64,000 nucleotides of DNA from Mactromeris polynyma (Eukaryota; Mollusca; Bivalvia; Venerida; Mactridae): NCBI GenBank assembly GCA_032209605.1, contig JASFXZ010000026.1, positions 3,720,001-3,784,000 of the forward strand. The letters are read 5' to 3'. Position 1 is the stretch's first letter, and each line of letters begins with the position of its first letter. A program made the position numbers and the translations under genes. The notes beneath the pieces are model-generated. The model saw only the letters and a program-made list of their open reading frames with translations. It searched no databases and was not told where the DNA came from. Of the stretch, positions 21,811 through 32,443 are shown piece by piece.

Positions 21811-23181
21811 TCGTGATAAATCATCATTATTATCTTAACAGATAACACCAATGTGCGTTAGCAATGTACATGATTTTGTCGCAACTGATAGAAATGTTTA
21901 CAAATGTGTATAAACGTATTATTTCTGTGAGGTTTCTTTAAATCCACAAGTTGGTCATATATGCAGAAGGCGAAGCGCTGACAATGCATCGTATATGCCC
22001 ACTATAATGCATTTGTACATAATGGGCCCGTTTTATCAACGTTCTTACGCACGAAATTTTCGTAAGATTTACTTACGACATTCTTACGATCGCAAGAGCG
22101 TTTTATCAATATTTTCGTACGCATGCAGACGCTACAAATTCGTAAGATTTTCTTACGACGTTCTTACTATCGCAAGAGCGTTTTATCAATAATTTCTTAA
22201 AAATGCGTAACATTCGTAAATATAGGCTAAGCGACAAATTTGATCAGATGCTAAAGAGAACCATTCTATATATCTTTATTTAAGTGTCATGCAATTAACA
22301 ATTTCAATAATGTTAGCCTTACTGACAAAAGAACAGAAGAGCTTATGCGATGGCGCGGTGTCTGTCGTCCGTACGCCCGTCCGTACCTGCGTAAACAATT
22401 GCTTGTGAACATGATATTTAAAGACGTTAGTTTGATTGTATTTCAATCAAATTTATACAGTAGTTAGATATCCATAAGTGCTCTGTTCCTTTCGATATCT
22501 AGCCAGAACTGCCCATGCATGACTGGATTATGGCCCTTAAATTGTCAAATTTTCTATAATACAGCTTGTGAACAGAATAGCACCTTCTATATTATCCGCT
22601 GTTTACCAAACTTATACAGTACTGAGTAGGTAGATATCCATGAAAGCTCGGCTCCTTTCGAAAACCAGCCAGATCCACTCGTGCTTGACTGGATTATGGT
22701 CTCTTGAAAAGGACAAAATTGCCATGCATGAGCTTGTGAATAGCTTCTATTCTTTATTTGATCTTCACCAAACTTGGACAGTCGTTTGATATCCATGAGA
22801 TCTTGGTTCTTTTTGAAAAGACAGATACGTGCATTCATGACTGCATTATGGCCCTTGAATTTGGCAATATTTCTGAAATCAATGTAGCCTGCATAATTGC
22901 CTTCTTATAACTTCAAGACAAAAAGTGAACGAATTCAGTCAGCCAGTAGAGCACATGCCCTCATTGGTCTCTTGTTTTATAGATGTTTGCATAAGAGTGG
23001 TGCATGCATGTCATTATAGTGTCTTTTTCATTGGCGGACATTAAACATTCATGAATAGTTATTTGTTTCAGTGCATTCTATTTGCAGTCTAAGATACACA
23101 AATGTTAACCTTTAAATTAGTGTTGAATTGTATTTGTGTCCTTACTTTACTTTGCTTTTGTCTATATTATCATCAGTGTTA

Positions 23182-24556
23182 TTATCAGCCTGGAAATTAC
23201 AGGCCTGTTTCAGTCTTAAGTATTGTTTCAAAGATATTTGAGAGGGTCATATATGATCAGGTAGAAGGTTATTTAAATGATAAAAAACTTCTCTACAGTC
23301 ACCAATCTGGTTTCAGGCGAGGTTTCTCCACAGACACCTGTCTTACCCATTTATCTGATTTTATTCGTTTTAAAATGGATGAAGGTAAAATGGTTGGAAT
23401 GGTACTACTTGACCTTCAGAAGGCCTTCGATACGGTCAATCATGGTATTTTACTGATGAAACTTGAGGCTATAGGTCTCCATGCTGACGCTGTTAGATGG
23501 TTTCAATCCTATCTCTCAGATCGCCATCAGATTGTCGACGTATCTGGCACATTGTCCTCAGAGGCCACTGTCACATGTGGTGTCCCTCAGGGTTCCATCC
23601 TTGGCCCTCTTTTATTTCTAATATATGTGAATGATATGGCCGCTGTGGTTAACAATAAAATATTGCTCTATGCTGATGATACGGGCATCTTGGTAGCTGG
23701 TAAAAGCATATCAGAAATTGAATCCATTCTTTCAAGGGACCTGGAACTCATTAGTGAGTGGCTAGTGGACAACAAACTGTCCCTACACCTTGGCAAGACA
23801 GAATCAATATTGTTTGGATCAAAGCCCAAACTAAGGTCTAATCCCCAGCTAAATGTGTCCTGTAATGGGGTGCCAATTACTCCATCAAGTTTTGTTAAGT
23901 ACCTTGGTGTTAAAATAGATCAGAGTCTGTCTGGTGAGTCCATAGCCAAGTCAGTTATCAGTAAGGCAAACTCCAGGTTAAAGTTCTTATACAGAAAAAG
24001 TAAGTTCTTAAATATGCACACCAGAAAACTCTTGGTTATGTCCCTTATACAGTGCCACTATGACTATGCTTGTTCCTTTTGGTATCCAGGTCTTACCCAG
24101 TCACTTAAAAATAAACTCCAGACTACCCAAAATAAGATGATCAGGTTTGTTTTACAGATGGATAACAGGTCTCATGTTGGTCAAGGGCAATTTTCAAGTT
24201 TAGGTTGGCTACCTGTGTCAAAAAGGGTAGAGCAAATTATGCTTTGTCATGTCCATAAGGTAAAGAATGGCCTTGCCCCTGAGTATCTTGGTGAGCATTT
24301 TAAACCACTAAGTTATGTACACGGTTGCTGTACAAGGTCTAATAAGGTAGCTCAGCCAGTGTCTGATCATTTTGCGGATAATTTTACCTTTGTGGATACT
24401 GGTCGTTTCTCCAAGCCTAGGGTAGGTAGTTTTGGGACAAAGACATTCTCAAACAATGGTATTAATTTGTGGAATAGTCTTCCTCAAAATATAAGGGATA
24501 TTTCAAAACCAAACCATTTCAAGTCTGCCATCAAACAGTACCTATTGCAGTCCTAA
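23182..24556 (+). CDS. CR1/jockey-type reverse transcriptase (5'-truncated)
   Basis: An intact RT frame: NYRPVSVLSIVSKIFERV, SGFRRGFSTDTCLTHL, VLLDLQKAFDTVNH, CGVPQGSILGPLLFLIY, LLYADDTGIL (YADD), DNKLSLHLGKTESILFG and FVKYLGVKID. The C-terminal block LGWLPVSKRVEQIMLCH follows, and the frame ends LWNSLPQNIRDI...FKSAIKQYLLQS. These are signatures of CR1/jockey-clade elements. The upstream ~27 codons (from 23102) belong to Harbinger DNA and are not native. The 3' tail ends aataaatctatctat (25112), a short tandem repeat typical of CR1-like tails. Confidence 0.88.
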
Positions 24557-25226
24557 AGGTCATTTTAATTTTACAGTTTTAGCTATCATAATAAATTCAT
24601 TTTATTAGTATATAAATTTCTTATTCATATGCATTACTTTATATCTTATCATATTTCATTGTGATGTTAAGTTTGTTTTATAGTTTTTGCAAGGCAATTA
24701 CATTCCATACTGGTTACATTTATGATCTCATATTTTTTTACATTTTTTATGTTGCAAGTGTTTTGTTATAATACATGTATAGGCCACGAATGCAGTGTGA
24801 TAAGGTCAATAAGTTCTGTGATATAATTTATGTAATTCTCTGTGATATAAGCTAGGAAATTTGTCTAGATTTGTTATCTTTGTACTTAACAATTTTGCTA
24901 AATAACATGACTGTTCCATGGTTACTGCCACCAATTTCAAGGACCACAATGGAAATAAGTGAAAATCATTTTTCTCTTTTTTGTGTTATCCTTGGTATTG
25001 TGTGTGCATTTCATGGTTTCTATTGTTTATGCATTGATAATAATATTTTATAAGTTGTCTGCATTATGTAGTGCCATGTTATGTTCATATTTTTACCGAA
25101 TAAATCTATCTATGTTGTTTTTTAAAAATGTACAAACACCACAACTCAAATACACATTTCAATTTATTGCTGCATAAACAATAAGAAAATAACAATAATA
25201 AAATATATATAACAATAATAAATAAA

Positions 25227-25363
25227 TCATTTAGAACTGAAGGGGTTCAATGTCGCAAATTTCAGTTGTTTAAATTCTGAAGATTCCCTTTTAAGTTGAA
25301 CCAATTCTCTGAAAAGAGACAATTTCTCTTTTTTCAATTCTATCAGTTCTGATAGACAGTCAC
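25227..25363 (-). CDS. Harbinger C, last exon of Myb-like protein
   Basis: Acceptor tgtatttcag, then DCLSELIELKKEKLSLF and RELVQLKRESSEFKQLKF, stop at 25227. A leucine-rich coiled coil, nearly identical to 29537-29673 in element D. Confidence 0.65.
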
Positions 25364-26084
25364 CTGAAATACAGGAAATTTATTGTGAGACAAATATGCA
25401 GATACAGCTACAAATATAACTTGGTTCTGTCAACAAATTTTGTTCTAGTTTCTTAATCCTTATACCATAATGAACCTTTTATTTAACTAAATGGACTGAA
25501 AATTGTGGATAATTACTAAGAATTAATACAAATAACTATAGGACAGCAGTAAACCCAACATACATTTACGCTTCCTCTTGCCCGCCTATGCATTGTTGGT
25601 GTTGGAACATGTAGCGGCTGAAATGTATAAGAAGTATGCATTTGTGTTACAAATGAAAAAAAAGTTAATCAGACGTCCAGTTAGTTCATTTGGTAGAGTG
25701 CTATACTAGAATGTCTGGGGTCGAGGGATCGAACACCACATTCATATTGATCTACTTTAGGCTTAATAAAAGTTCATTTGTGATTATTTACTGGCATAAC
25801 CGTCATAACAATTGTATATATATTTACATATTGCAAAGTAGAAGCAATCATCACGACGATCCCCTTGGGACCAGTAGCTTTGGATTCAGTAATATAACTG
25901 GGACCTATGACTCGCAGTGGTTAGGCATCGTTTACCTTAGCGCAAATATGTGTATCTACAAGTCCATTAACAGGTGGGTAGCCTGTCTTACTTGTAAATG
26001 ATAAACGTCTGCTATATCAAAGACCTAAACACGGTATTTAGGTATTTGGCTATATGAATAATTTAACAAATTAAAACTACTTAC

Positions 26085-26222
26085 TGTGTAGTTACAGCCA
26101 CCCAAAACATGCCATTCATTTCATACAAGCTTTTCATAACAACATTCCACTAACGCCTGCTTCTCCTCCTCCGACCAGTTTGTTTGTCTGCAGTTTGTTT
26201 TTGTTTCCGCCGCGTCAGTCAT
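26085..26222 (-). pseudogene. Harbinger C, first exon of Myb-like protein, frameshifted
   Basis: Begins MTDAAETKTNCRQTNWSEEE like the D copy. After CCYEK a 2-base loss relative to D ('gaaaagcttgtatga') produces an immediate TGA. The donor CA|GTAAGT is kept. Confidence 0.7.
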
Positions 26223-27204
26223 GATAATTCTATGCAAACGTGTTGAAGGACAACAGATGACAGATGGCGCGAACTACGTTATTTTCTACCTCCAATTGAA
26301 GAGCATTTGCGTACGAATATTCTTATTCGTAAAATCGTTGTCATACGTACGAACGCGTTTATAAAACGGTCGTAAGTATTTTCGTAAGAATGCCTTGATA
26401 AAACGGTCGTAAGTATTTTCGTAAGAAAATTCTTACGAACATTTCGAATCTTACGAACGCTAGTTCGTACGAATATTGATAAAACGGGCCCAATGGGTCA
26501 TAACTAATTCGACTGACAGTGGTTTAGAAACATTGATACATAAGTCAGTTTATCTCCTTTTCAAAATTAACTTTTTTGATATTGTTTTCTTATTCAAATA
26601 CACATTTCAAAAACACCTTAAGAGAATTGAGCTTAATGCGGCGACGAGGCAAATGTCCGCCGCATAAAGCTAACGTGAACTGAATGCGGTGCTCTTCGCC
26701 GCATATAGTTCACGCCTGAACTGAATGCGGCGTTCTTCGCCGCATTTAGTTCGTGCGCGAACTATATACGGCACGGACTATATGTGGCACTACATAGCTT
26801 ATCGTGTAAACAAACATGTGATGCTAGTAATACGTAAACTGTACAATTTAGCGTTACTTACCTTCGTCATCGCTGAGATAGGGTGGCTCCTATCTGTACG
26901 AGGCTTAATATCATTAACTATCAAATCATAAACTACGCCAATCAGATATCGTGATAATCTGTACTTTTATATAAGTTCACGATCCGTCTAACATGTTAGG
27001 TATTTCTCTGAAATGTCGGCCATTTTTACGCAAAACGTAGAGATTTACGGTCGGTAATTTCTAACGTAACTTTACGCTCTAACTTACGCAAATACCAACG
27101 TACGCAAATAATAGTGAAACGCATTTACGTAGAAATTTTGTACGTACGCAAAAACTTACGAACTTCTTTGATTTACGCAAGCGTAAGTATGTTAAACTTA
27201 GTAA

Positions 27205-28410
27205 AACGGTACCCTGGTGTACAAGTGAAATGGAATGTGAATATGCGTGATATTTTCAGAGCGAAGTTAATCTCATACTTACCAGACTTTATTACATTAT
27301 TGAATGACGTTAAAAGTAAGAACAGTCATAACGAAATCAACGTAACCGTAAATCTCATGTGCAAAGTGCATTCTCAAAAACAAGTTTGTGTAAATCTGCT
27401 AAGTATGAGGCAACAATACCTATCTTCACTTAGTATCTTCAATGAAGATTCATCTCCAATCAACCGTAAGAACTTTCTAAGATGCAAACGTTCTTACAAA
27501 AATATGGTGTCTAAGAAAAAGAAAGCGTTTAGATTAAAACGATCCAAGGAAATTGAACAAGTAAAGACTAAAAAGCCAAAAGAATTTTGGAAATATTTTA
27601 ACAAAAATAAACAGCCTTCAGACGACAATCTATCAATTGATCAATTTTACGACTATTTTAATAATTTGGTCAATTTAATAAATATTACGAGTCCAGCGAT
27701 ATTATTGAAAATCATAATTATGGTAGACTTGTTTAATATATATTTGACAGTGGTCATTTTCCTGAATCATGGATGGAGGGAACTAGTATACCTTTACACA
27801 AGAAAGGAGACGTCAACACTGTTAATAATTATTGTGGTATCACATTGGTTAGTTCTTTATCAAAGATATTCACTTGTATCCTAAACAAACGAATGTACAA
27901 ATGGACTACATAATATAATGTCATCTCGGATGCTCAGTTCGGATTTAAACCTGGTTTCTCAACTACAGATGCAATCTTCAGTTTACATTGTTTAGTACAA
28001 CACATGTTAAATAATGGTAACAGATTATATGCGACGTTTGTCGATATGAGAAAGTGTTTTGACAGTGTTTTTAGAAATGCATTGTGGTATAAGTTATATC
28101 GATTAAGAATAAGCGGGAAATTATTACAAATTCTTCGCTCCATGTATGAACGTGTAAGTTGTCGAGTGCGGTATTGTAATGACAACTCTGATTTTATTGA
28201 CGTGATTGTTGAATTAAAACATGGTGAAATTTGATCACCGGTATTGTGGTCTCTATTTATTGAAGATTTAGAGCTTTATCTTACTTCAAAACCCGATTGT
28301 AGCCTTGATTTTAACAATATAACATTGATTCTACTTCTATATGCAGATGACATGGTCTTGTTTTCAGACTCAATTAAAGTTAAATCAAAAGTTAAATGAC
28401 TTATATACCT
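27205..28410 (+). pseudogene. Host LINE ORF2, linker and RT palm
   Basis: Resumes as YPGVQVKWNVNMRDIFRAKL, then RKNFLRCKRSYKNMV, KPKEFWKYFNKNK, the RT text SDAQFGFKPGFSTTDAI, YATFVDMRKCFDSVFRNALW and LLYADDMVLFSD (YADD at about 28340). It is broken by stops around 27700-27910 and by LKHGEI* at 28234. Disabled. Confidence 0.8.
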
Positions 28411-28679
28411 ATTGGGCCCGTTTTATCAATATTCGTACGAACTAGCGTTCGTAAGATTCGAAATACTCGTAAGAATTTTCTTACGAAAATACTTACGACC
28501 GTTTTATCAAGGCATTCTTACTAAAATACTTACGACCGTTTTATAAACGCGTTCGTACGTATGACAACGATTTTACGAATAAGAATATTCGTACGCAAAC
28601 GCTCTTCAATTGGAGGTAGAAAACAACGTAGTTCGCGCCATCTGTCATCTGTTGTCATACACGTTTGCATAGAATTATC

Positions 28680-28819
28680 ATGACTGACGCAGCGGAAACA
28701 AAAACAAACTGCAGACAAACAAACTGGTCGGAGGAGGAAAAGCAGGCGTTAGTGGAATGTTGTTATGAAAAGCAGCTGTCTGAAATGAATGGCATGTTTT
28801 GGGTGGCTGTAACTGCACA
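28680..28819 (+). CDS. Harbinger D, Myb/SANT-like protein exon 1
   Basis: From ATG at 28680: MTDAAETKTNCRQTNW then SEEEKQALVECCYEKQLSEM, donor CA|GTAAGT at 28820. The NWSEEEKQALVE block is the first helix of the Myb/SANT-like (trihelix) DNA-binding domains that Harbinger transposons encode next to their transposase. The rest of the domain should be in a later exon, which I could not place. Phase does not connect directly to 29287. Confidence 0.65.
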
Positions 28820-29286
28820 GTAAGTAGTTTTGATTTGTTAAATTATTCATATAGCCAAATACCTAAATACCGTGTTTAGGTATTTGATATAGCAGACGTT
28901 TATCATTTACAAGTAAGACAGGCTACCCGCCTATTAATGGACTTGTAAATACACAGATTTGCGCTAAGGTAAACTAATGCCTAACCACTGCGAGTCATAG
29001 GTCCCAGTTATATTACTGAATCCAGAGCTACTGGTCCCAAGGGGATCGTCGTGATGATTGCTTCTACTTTGCAATATGTAAATCTATATACAATTGTTAT
29101 GACGGTTATGCCAGTAAATAATCACAAATGAACTTTTATTAAGCCTAAAGTAGATCAATATGAATGTGGTGTTCGAACCCTCGACCCCAGAAATTCTAGT
29201 ACAGCACTCTACCAAATGAACTAACTGGGCGTCTGATTAACTTTTTTTCATTTGTAACATAAATGCATACTTCTTATACATTTCAG

Positions 29287-29340
29287 CCGCTACATGTTCC
29301 AACACCAACAATGCACAGGCGGGCAAAAGGAAGCGTAAAT
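29287..29340 (+). CDS. Harbinger D, basic exon (possible nuclear signal)
   Basis: Acceptor tacatttcag, donor AAAT|GTATGT. In the frame that joins exon 29537 it reads ATCSNTNNAQAGKRKRK, a basic nuclear-localisation-like patch. Confidence 0.5.
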
Positions 29341-29536
29341 GTATGTTGGGTTTACTGCTGTCCTATAGTTATTTGTATTAATTTTTAGTAATTATCCACA
29401 ATTTTCAGTCCATTTAGGTAAATAAAAGGTTCGTATTGGTATAAGGATTAAAAAACTAGAACAAAATTTGTTGACAGAAGTTATATGTGTAGCTTTATCT
29501 GCATATTTGTCTCACAATAAATTTCCTGTATTTCAG

Positions 29537-29673
29537 GTGACTGTCTATCAGAACTTATAGAATTGAAAAAAGAGAAATTGTCTCTTTTCAGAGAATTGGT
29601 TCAACTTAAAAGGGAATCTGTTGAATTTAAACAACTGAAATTTGCCACATTGAACCCCTTCAGTTCTAAATGA
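29537..29673 (+). CDS. Harbinger D, last exon of Myb-like protein
   Basis: Acceptor tgtatttcag. Encodes DCLSELIELKKEKLSLF and RELVQLKRESVEFKQLKF, then LNPFSSK and stop. A C-terminal coiled coil is a usual feature of these Myb-like partners. Confidence 0.65.
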
Positions 29674-31007
29674 TTTATTTATTATTGTTATATATATTTT
29701 GTTATTGTTATTTTCTTATTGTTTATGCAGCAATAAATTGAAATGTGTATTTGAGTTGTGGTGTCTGTACATTTTTAAAAAACAACACTGATGATAATAT
29801 AAACAAAAGCAAAGTAAAATAATGTATGTGCTTTGAAGTAAGGACATGAATACAATTCAACACTAATTTATGGTTAACATTTGTGTATCTTAGACTGCAA
29901 ATAGAATGCACTGAAACAAATAACTATTCATGAATGTTTAATGTCTGCATATGAATAAGACACTATAATGACATGCATACACCACTCTTATGCAAACATC
30001 TATAAAACAAGAGAACAATGAGGGCATGTGCTCTACTGGCTGACTGAATTCGTTCACTTTTTGTCTTTAAGTTATAAGAAGGCAATTATGGAGGCTATAT
30101 TGATTACAGAAATATTGCCAAATTCAAGGGCCATAATGCAGTCATGAATGCACGTATCTGTCTTTTCAAAAAGAACCAAGATATCATGGATATCAAACGA
30201 CTGTCCAAGTTTGGTGAAGATCAAATAAAGAATAGAAGCTATTCACAAGCTCATGCATGGCAATTTTGTCATTTTCAAGAGATCATAATATAGTCAAGCA
30301 CGAGTGGATCTGGCTGGTTTTCGAAAGGAACCGAGCTTTCATGGATATCTACCGACTGTATAAGTTTGATAAACATCGGATAATATAGAAGGTGCTATTC
30401 TGTTCACAAGCTGTATTATAGAAAAATTGACAATTTTAAGGGCCATAATCCAGTCATGCATGGGCAGTTCTGGCTAGATATCGAAAGGAACAGAGCTCTT
30501 ATGGATATCTAACTACTGTATAAATTTGATTGAAATACAATCAAACTAACGTCTTTATCATGTTCACAAGCAATTGTTTACGGACGTACGGACGGGCGTA
30601 TGGACGACAGACACCGCGCCATCGCATAAGCTCTTCTGTTCTTTTGTCAGTAAGGCTAAAATTATTGAAATTGTTAATTGCATGACACTTAAATAAAGAA
30701 AAATAGAATGGTTCTCGTTAGCATCTGATCAAATTTGTCTCTTAGCCTATATTTACGAATGTTACGCATGCCTATGACCATTCGTAGCATTTTGGCTTAA
30801 ACTTACGAATTTGTAGCGTCTGCATGCGTAAGAAAATATTGATAAAACGCTCTTGCGATAGTAAGAACGTCGTAAGAAAATCTTACGAATTCGTAGCGTC
30901 TGCATGCGTACGAAAATATTGATAAAACGCTCTTGCGATCGTAAGAATGTCGTAAATAAATCTTACGAAAATTTCGTGCGTAAGAACGTTGATAAAACGG
31001 GCCCATT

Positions 31008-31985
31008 GTAATCATTGGGGTTTAGAAATGAACACCGAGAAATCAAAACTAATAGTTTTTAGACGGCGTGGACGCTTAAGTAGTGACGATAAATGGACAT
31101 ACAACGGTGTTGAGTTAGAAACAGTTGATTATTTTAATTATCTCGGAACTATTTTCACCTCAAACGGCAAACTGGAAAAAAATAATCAACTGATTGTTGG
31201 AAAATCATTGAAAGCAATGAACTTTTTAATGTACAATTTGAAAGAGTTGGATTTTAGCCCGCAGACAATATGTCTTTTATTTGATACATTCGTAACTTCC
31301 ATTCTAAATTATAGCAGTGAGGTATGGGGATACACCAAATCAAAGGAGATTGAACGAGTACATCTAAAGTTTTGTAAAGGAGTGTTGGGGGTTTAAACAA
31401 TCTGCAAGTAATTGTGCTGTTTACGGCGAATTGGGTCGTTTCCCCCTGTATATTGGACGCCATGTAAGATTGTTTAAATATTGGTGCAAAGTGCTTAATA
31501 CCGAAAACTGTATTATCATTTTTTTATATCATACATTGTTAAATGATCTTGACTTAAATAAGAACAACTGGGTATCTGACATTAAAACCATGTTGTATTT
31601 TTACGGTTTCTGGTATTTCTGGGAAATTCTGGGAAAACCAAGCAAGTATTGTAAATCCATGCAGCATTATTAATGATTTTAAACAACGGGTAATTGATTG
31701 TTGTATTCAAAACTGGAACTCTGACTTATCTCAAAACAAAGTATTATATGTATATAAACATTTGAAACATGTATTTGAATACGAAACTTATCTTAACAAA
31801 ATTACAAATAAGTCTTGTAGAAAGCTTTTAACTAAATTTCGTATTTCTGCACATTGTCTGCGAATGGAATCAAGCAGATACGGAATATCTCCTATAGAGA
31901 GAAAAGAGCGAATATGCATAATATGTAACAATGGAGACTTAGAGGACGAGTTTCATTTTATCCTTAATTGTTGCAAATATCTGTG
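31008..31985 (+). pseudogene. Host LINE ORF2, RT thumb and C-terminus
   Basis: CNHWGLEMNTEKSKLIVFRR, YFNYLGTIFTSNG, SEVWGYTKSKEIERVHLKF and GELGRFPLYIGRHVRLFKYW. Then FRISAHCLRMESSRYG and the Cys-rich end CIICNNGDLEDEFHFILNCC. Frameshifts at about 31395 and 31670. It is cut by unrelated sequence and the SINE after 31985. Confidence 0.82.
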
Positions 31986-32040
31986 CGCATGCGCTAATTT
32001 CGCAGACCGGCAGGAATCGATGTGGAGAAACGAACGTTTG

Positions 32041-32432
32041 GTCGCCCTGGGCTCAGTGGTTAACGCTGCTGACTACGAATCTGAAGGTCGTGGGTTCGAT
32101 CCCTCGTTATCGCCGGATAAAACAGAAATACTTTTCAGTGTTTCCCACCTAACATAGTACTGGCATGTAACCAGGAAAGTACTGGATAGATGCCAGAAAA
32201 ATGGTAACTGTACGATGGGTCTCATTGGCACTGTGCAGTGACCGTATTTGGCTTTCAAAAATTGTCTGTTTGACCTCTACTGCTCTACTGGCAGGTAAAT
32301 TTCCCCCTCTCTAAAAGTATATTTATGGTGTGCGGGGGACATACCAGGTCGACCAAAATACCATAAAGTGCATTATAAAAAATGTGCGCGGTGACGGGCG
32401 ACCTCCTAAACACAATAATACAAATACTACAT
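32041..32432 (+). mobile_element. tRNA-derived SINE, plus strand
   Basis: Head CTGGGCTCAGTGGTTAACGC, loop GACTACGAATC and GGTTCGATCCC, then the same body as the SINE at 11303-11713. Flanked by the near-perfect direct repeat ACGAACGTTTG / ACGAACGGTTG (32030-32040 and 32433-32443). Confidence 0.8.
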
Positions 32433-32443
32433 ACGAACGGTTG

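Larger units (their letters stand above)
22024..26491 (-). mobile_element. Harbinger-like element C (Myb-type gene only)
   Basis: The terminal repeats start GGGCCCGTTTTATCAA. The 3-bp target duplication AAT lies on both sides (22021-22023 and 26492-26494). Subterminal arrays repeat 'cgttttatcaa' plus 'cgtaag/cttacg' palindromes about three times at each end. It is an inverted copy of element D. Its minus strand carries the Myb-like gene, here damaged. It is itself interrupted by a CR1-like LINE at about 23180-25112. Confidence 0.8.
21303..26796. mobile_element. TIR element B, nested in A
   Basis: Left end GTAGTGCCACATATAGGCCG and right end, reverse-complemented, GTAGTGCCACATATAGTCCG. Both are followed by 'tgccg' and by arrays of 'gcatatagttcgc'-like text with many 'gccgcat' motifs (21300-21420 and 26630-26790). 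The unique interior is short because element C occupies most of it. Family unknown. Confidence 0.65.
20270..27211. mobile_element. TIR element A (6.9 kb with nested contents)
   Basis: Left end GTTCTGTTTTACTAA and right end (reverse-complemented) GTACCGTTTTACTAA, with subterminal 'acgcaaa/ttacgc' repeats on both sides (20295-20350 and 27060-27190). The host LINE reads in frame across it if a TA is counted once, suggesting a TA duplication, but the exact ends are uncertain. No transposase was seen in its own sequence (20350-21300 and 26800-27060). Confidence 0.6.
28414..31004 (+). mobile_element. Harbinger-like element D (better-preserved copy)
   Basis: GGGCCCGTTTTATCAA at both ends, with target duplication ATT (28411-28413 and 31005-31007). 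Removing the element restores the host LINE frame exactly. Subterminal repeat arrays lie at 28420-28600 and 30830-31000. It carries the Myb-like gene and a tRNA-like segment (29165-29235) but no recognisable DDE transposase, so mobilisation in trans is inferred. Its 30.0-30.7 kb part matches dispersed text also in C (22.5-22.9 kb). Confidence 0.85.
17836..32030 (+). mobile_element. Host LINE split by nested insertions
   Basis: In order: 5' UTR (17836-18327, with a MITE), ORF1 (18328-19416), endonuclease (19420-20270), insertion A (20.27-27.21), linker and RT palm (27214-28410), insertion D (28414-31004), RT thumb and C-terminus (31005-31985), and a SINE. The RT text resumes in frame across insertion D ('acctatt|gtaatcattgggg' = YTYCNHWGL). 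Across insertion A it resumes as ESPAY|PGVQVKW, which proves that one element was interrupted. Confidence 0.8.

Noticed and set aside
22587..22838. 83-codon minus-strand frame in element C as a transposase
   Set aside because: The sequence is dispersed-repeat text ('tggcccttgaatttggcaa' type) also present in D, with no DDE or DNA-binding motif.
23102..23181. N-terminal 27 codons (MLTFKLVLNCICVL...) of the 484-codon frame as a signal peptide or membrane anchor
   Set aside because: This stretch is Harbinger DNA: the same sequence occurs in inverted form at 29790-29885. The CR1-like RT begins only after the insertion point near 23180.
20445..29235. tRNA-like segments (20445, 20875, 21725, 25680, 29165) as functional tRNA genes
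   Set aside because: Spacing, stem pairing and anticodon loops are irregular. Several lie inside duplicated transposons, so they are SINE-type relics.
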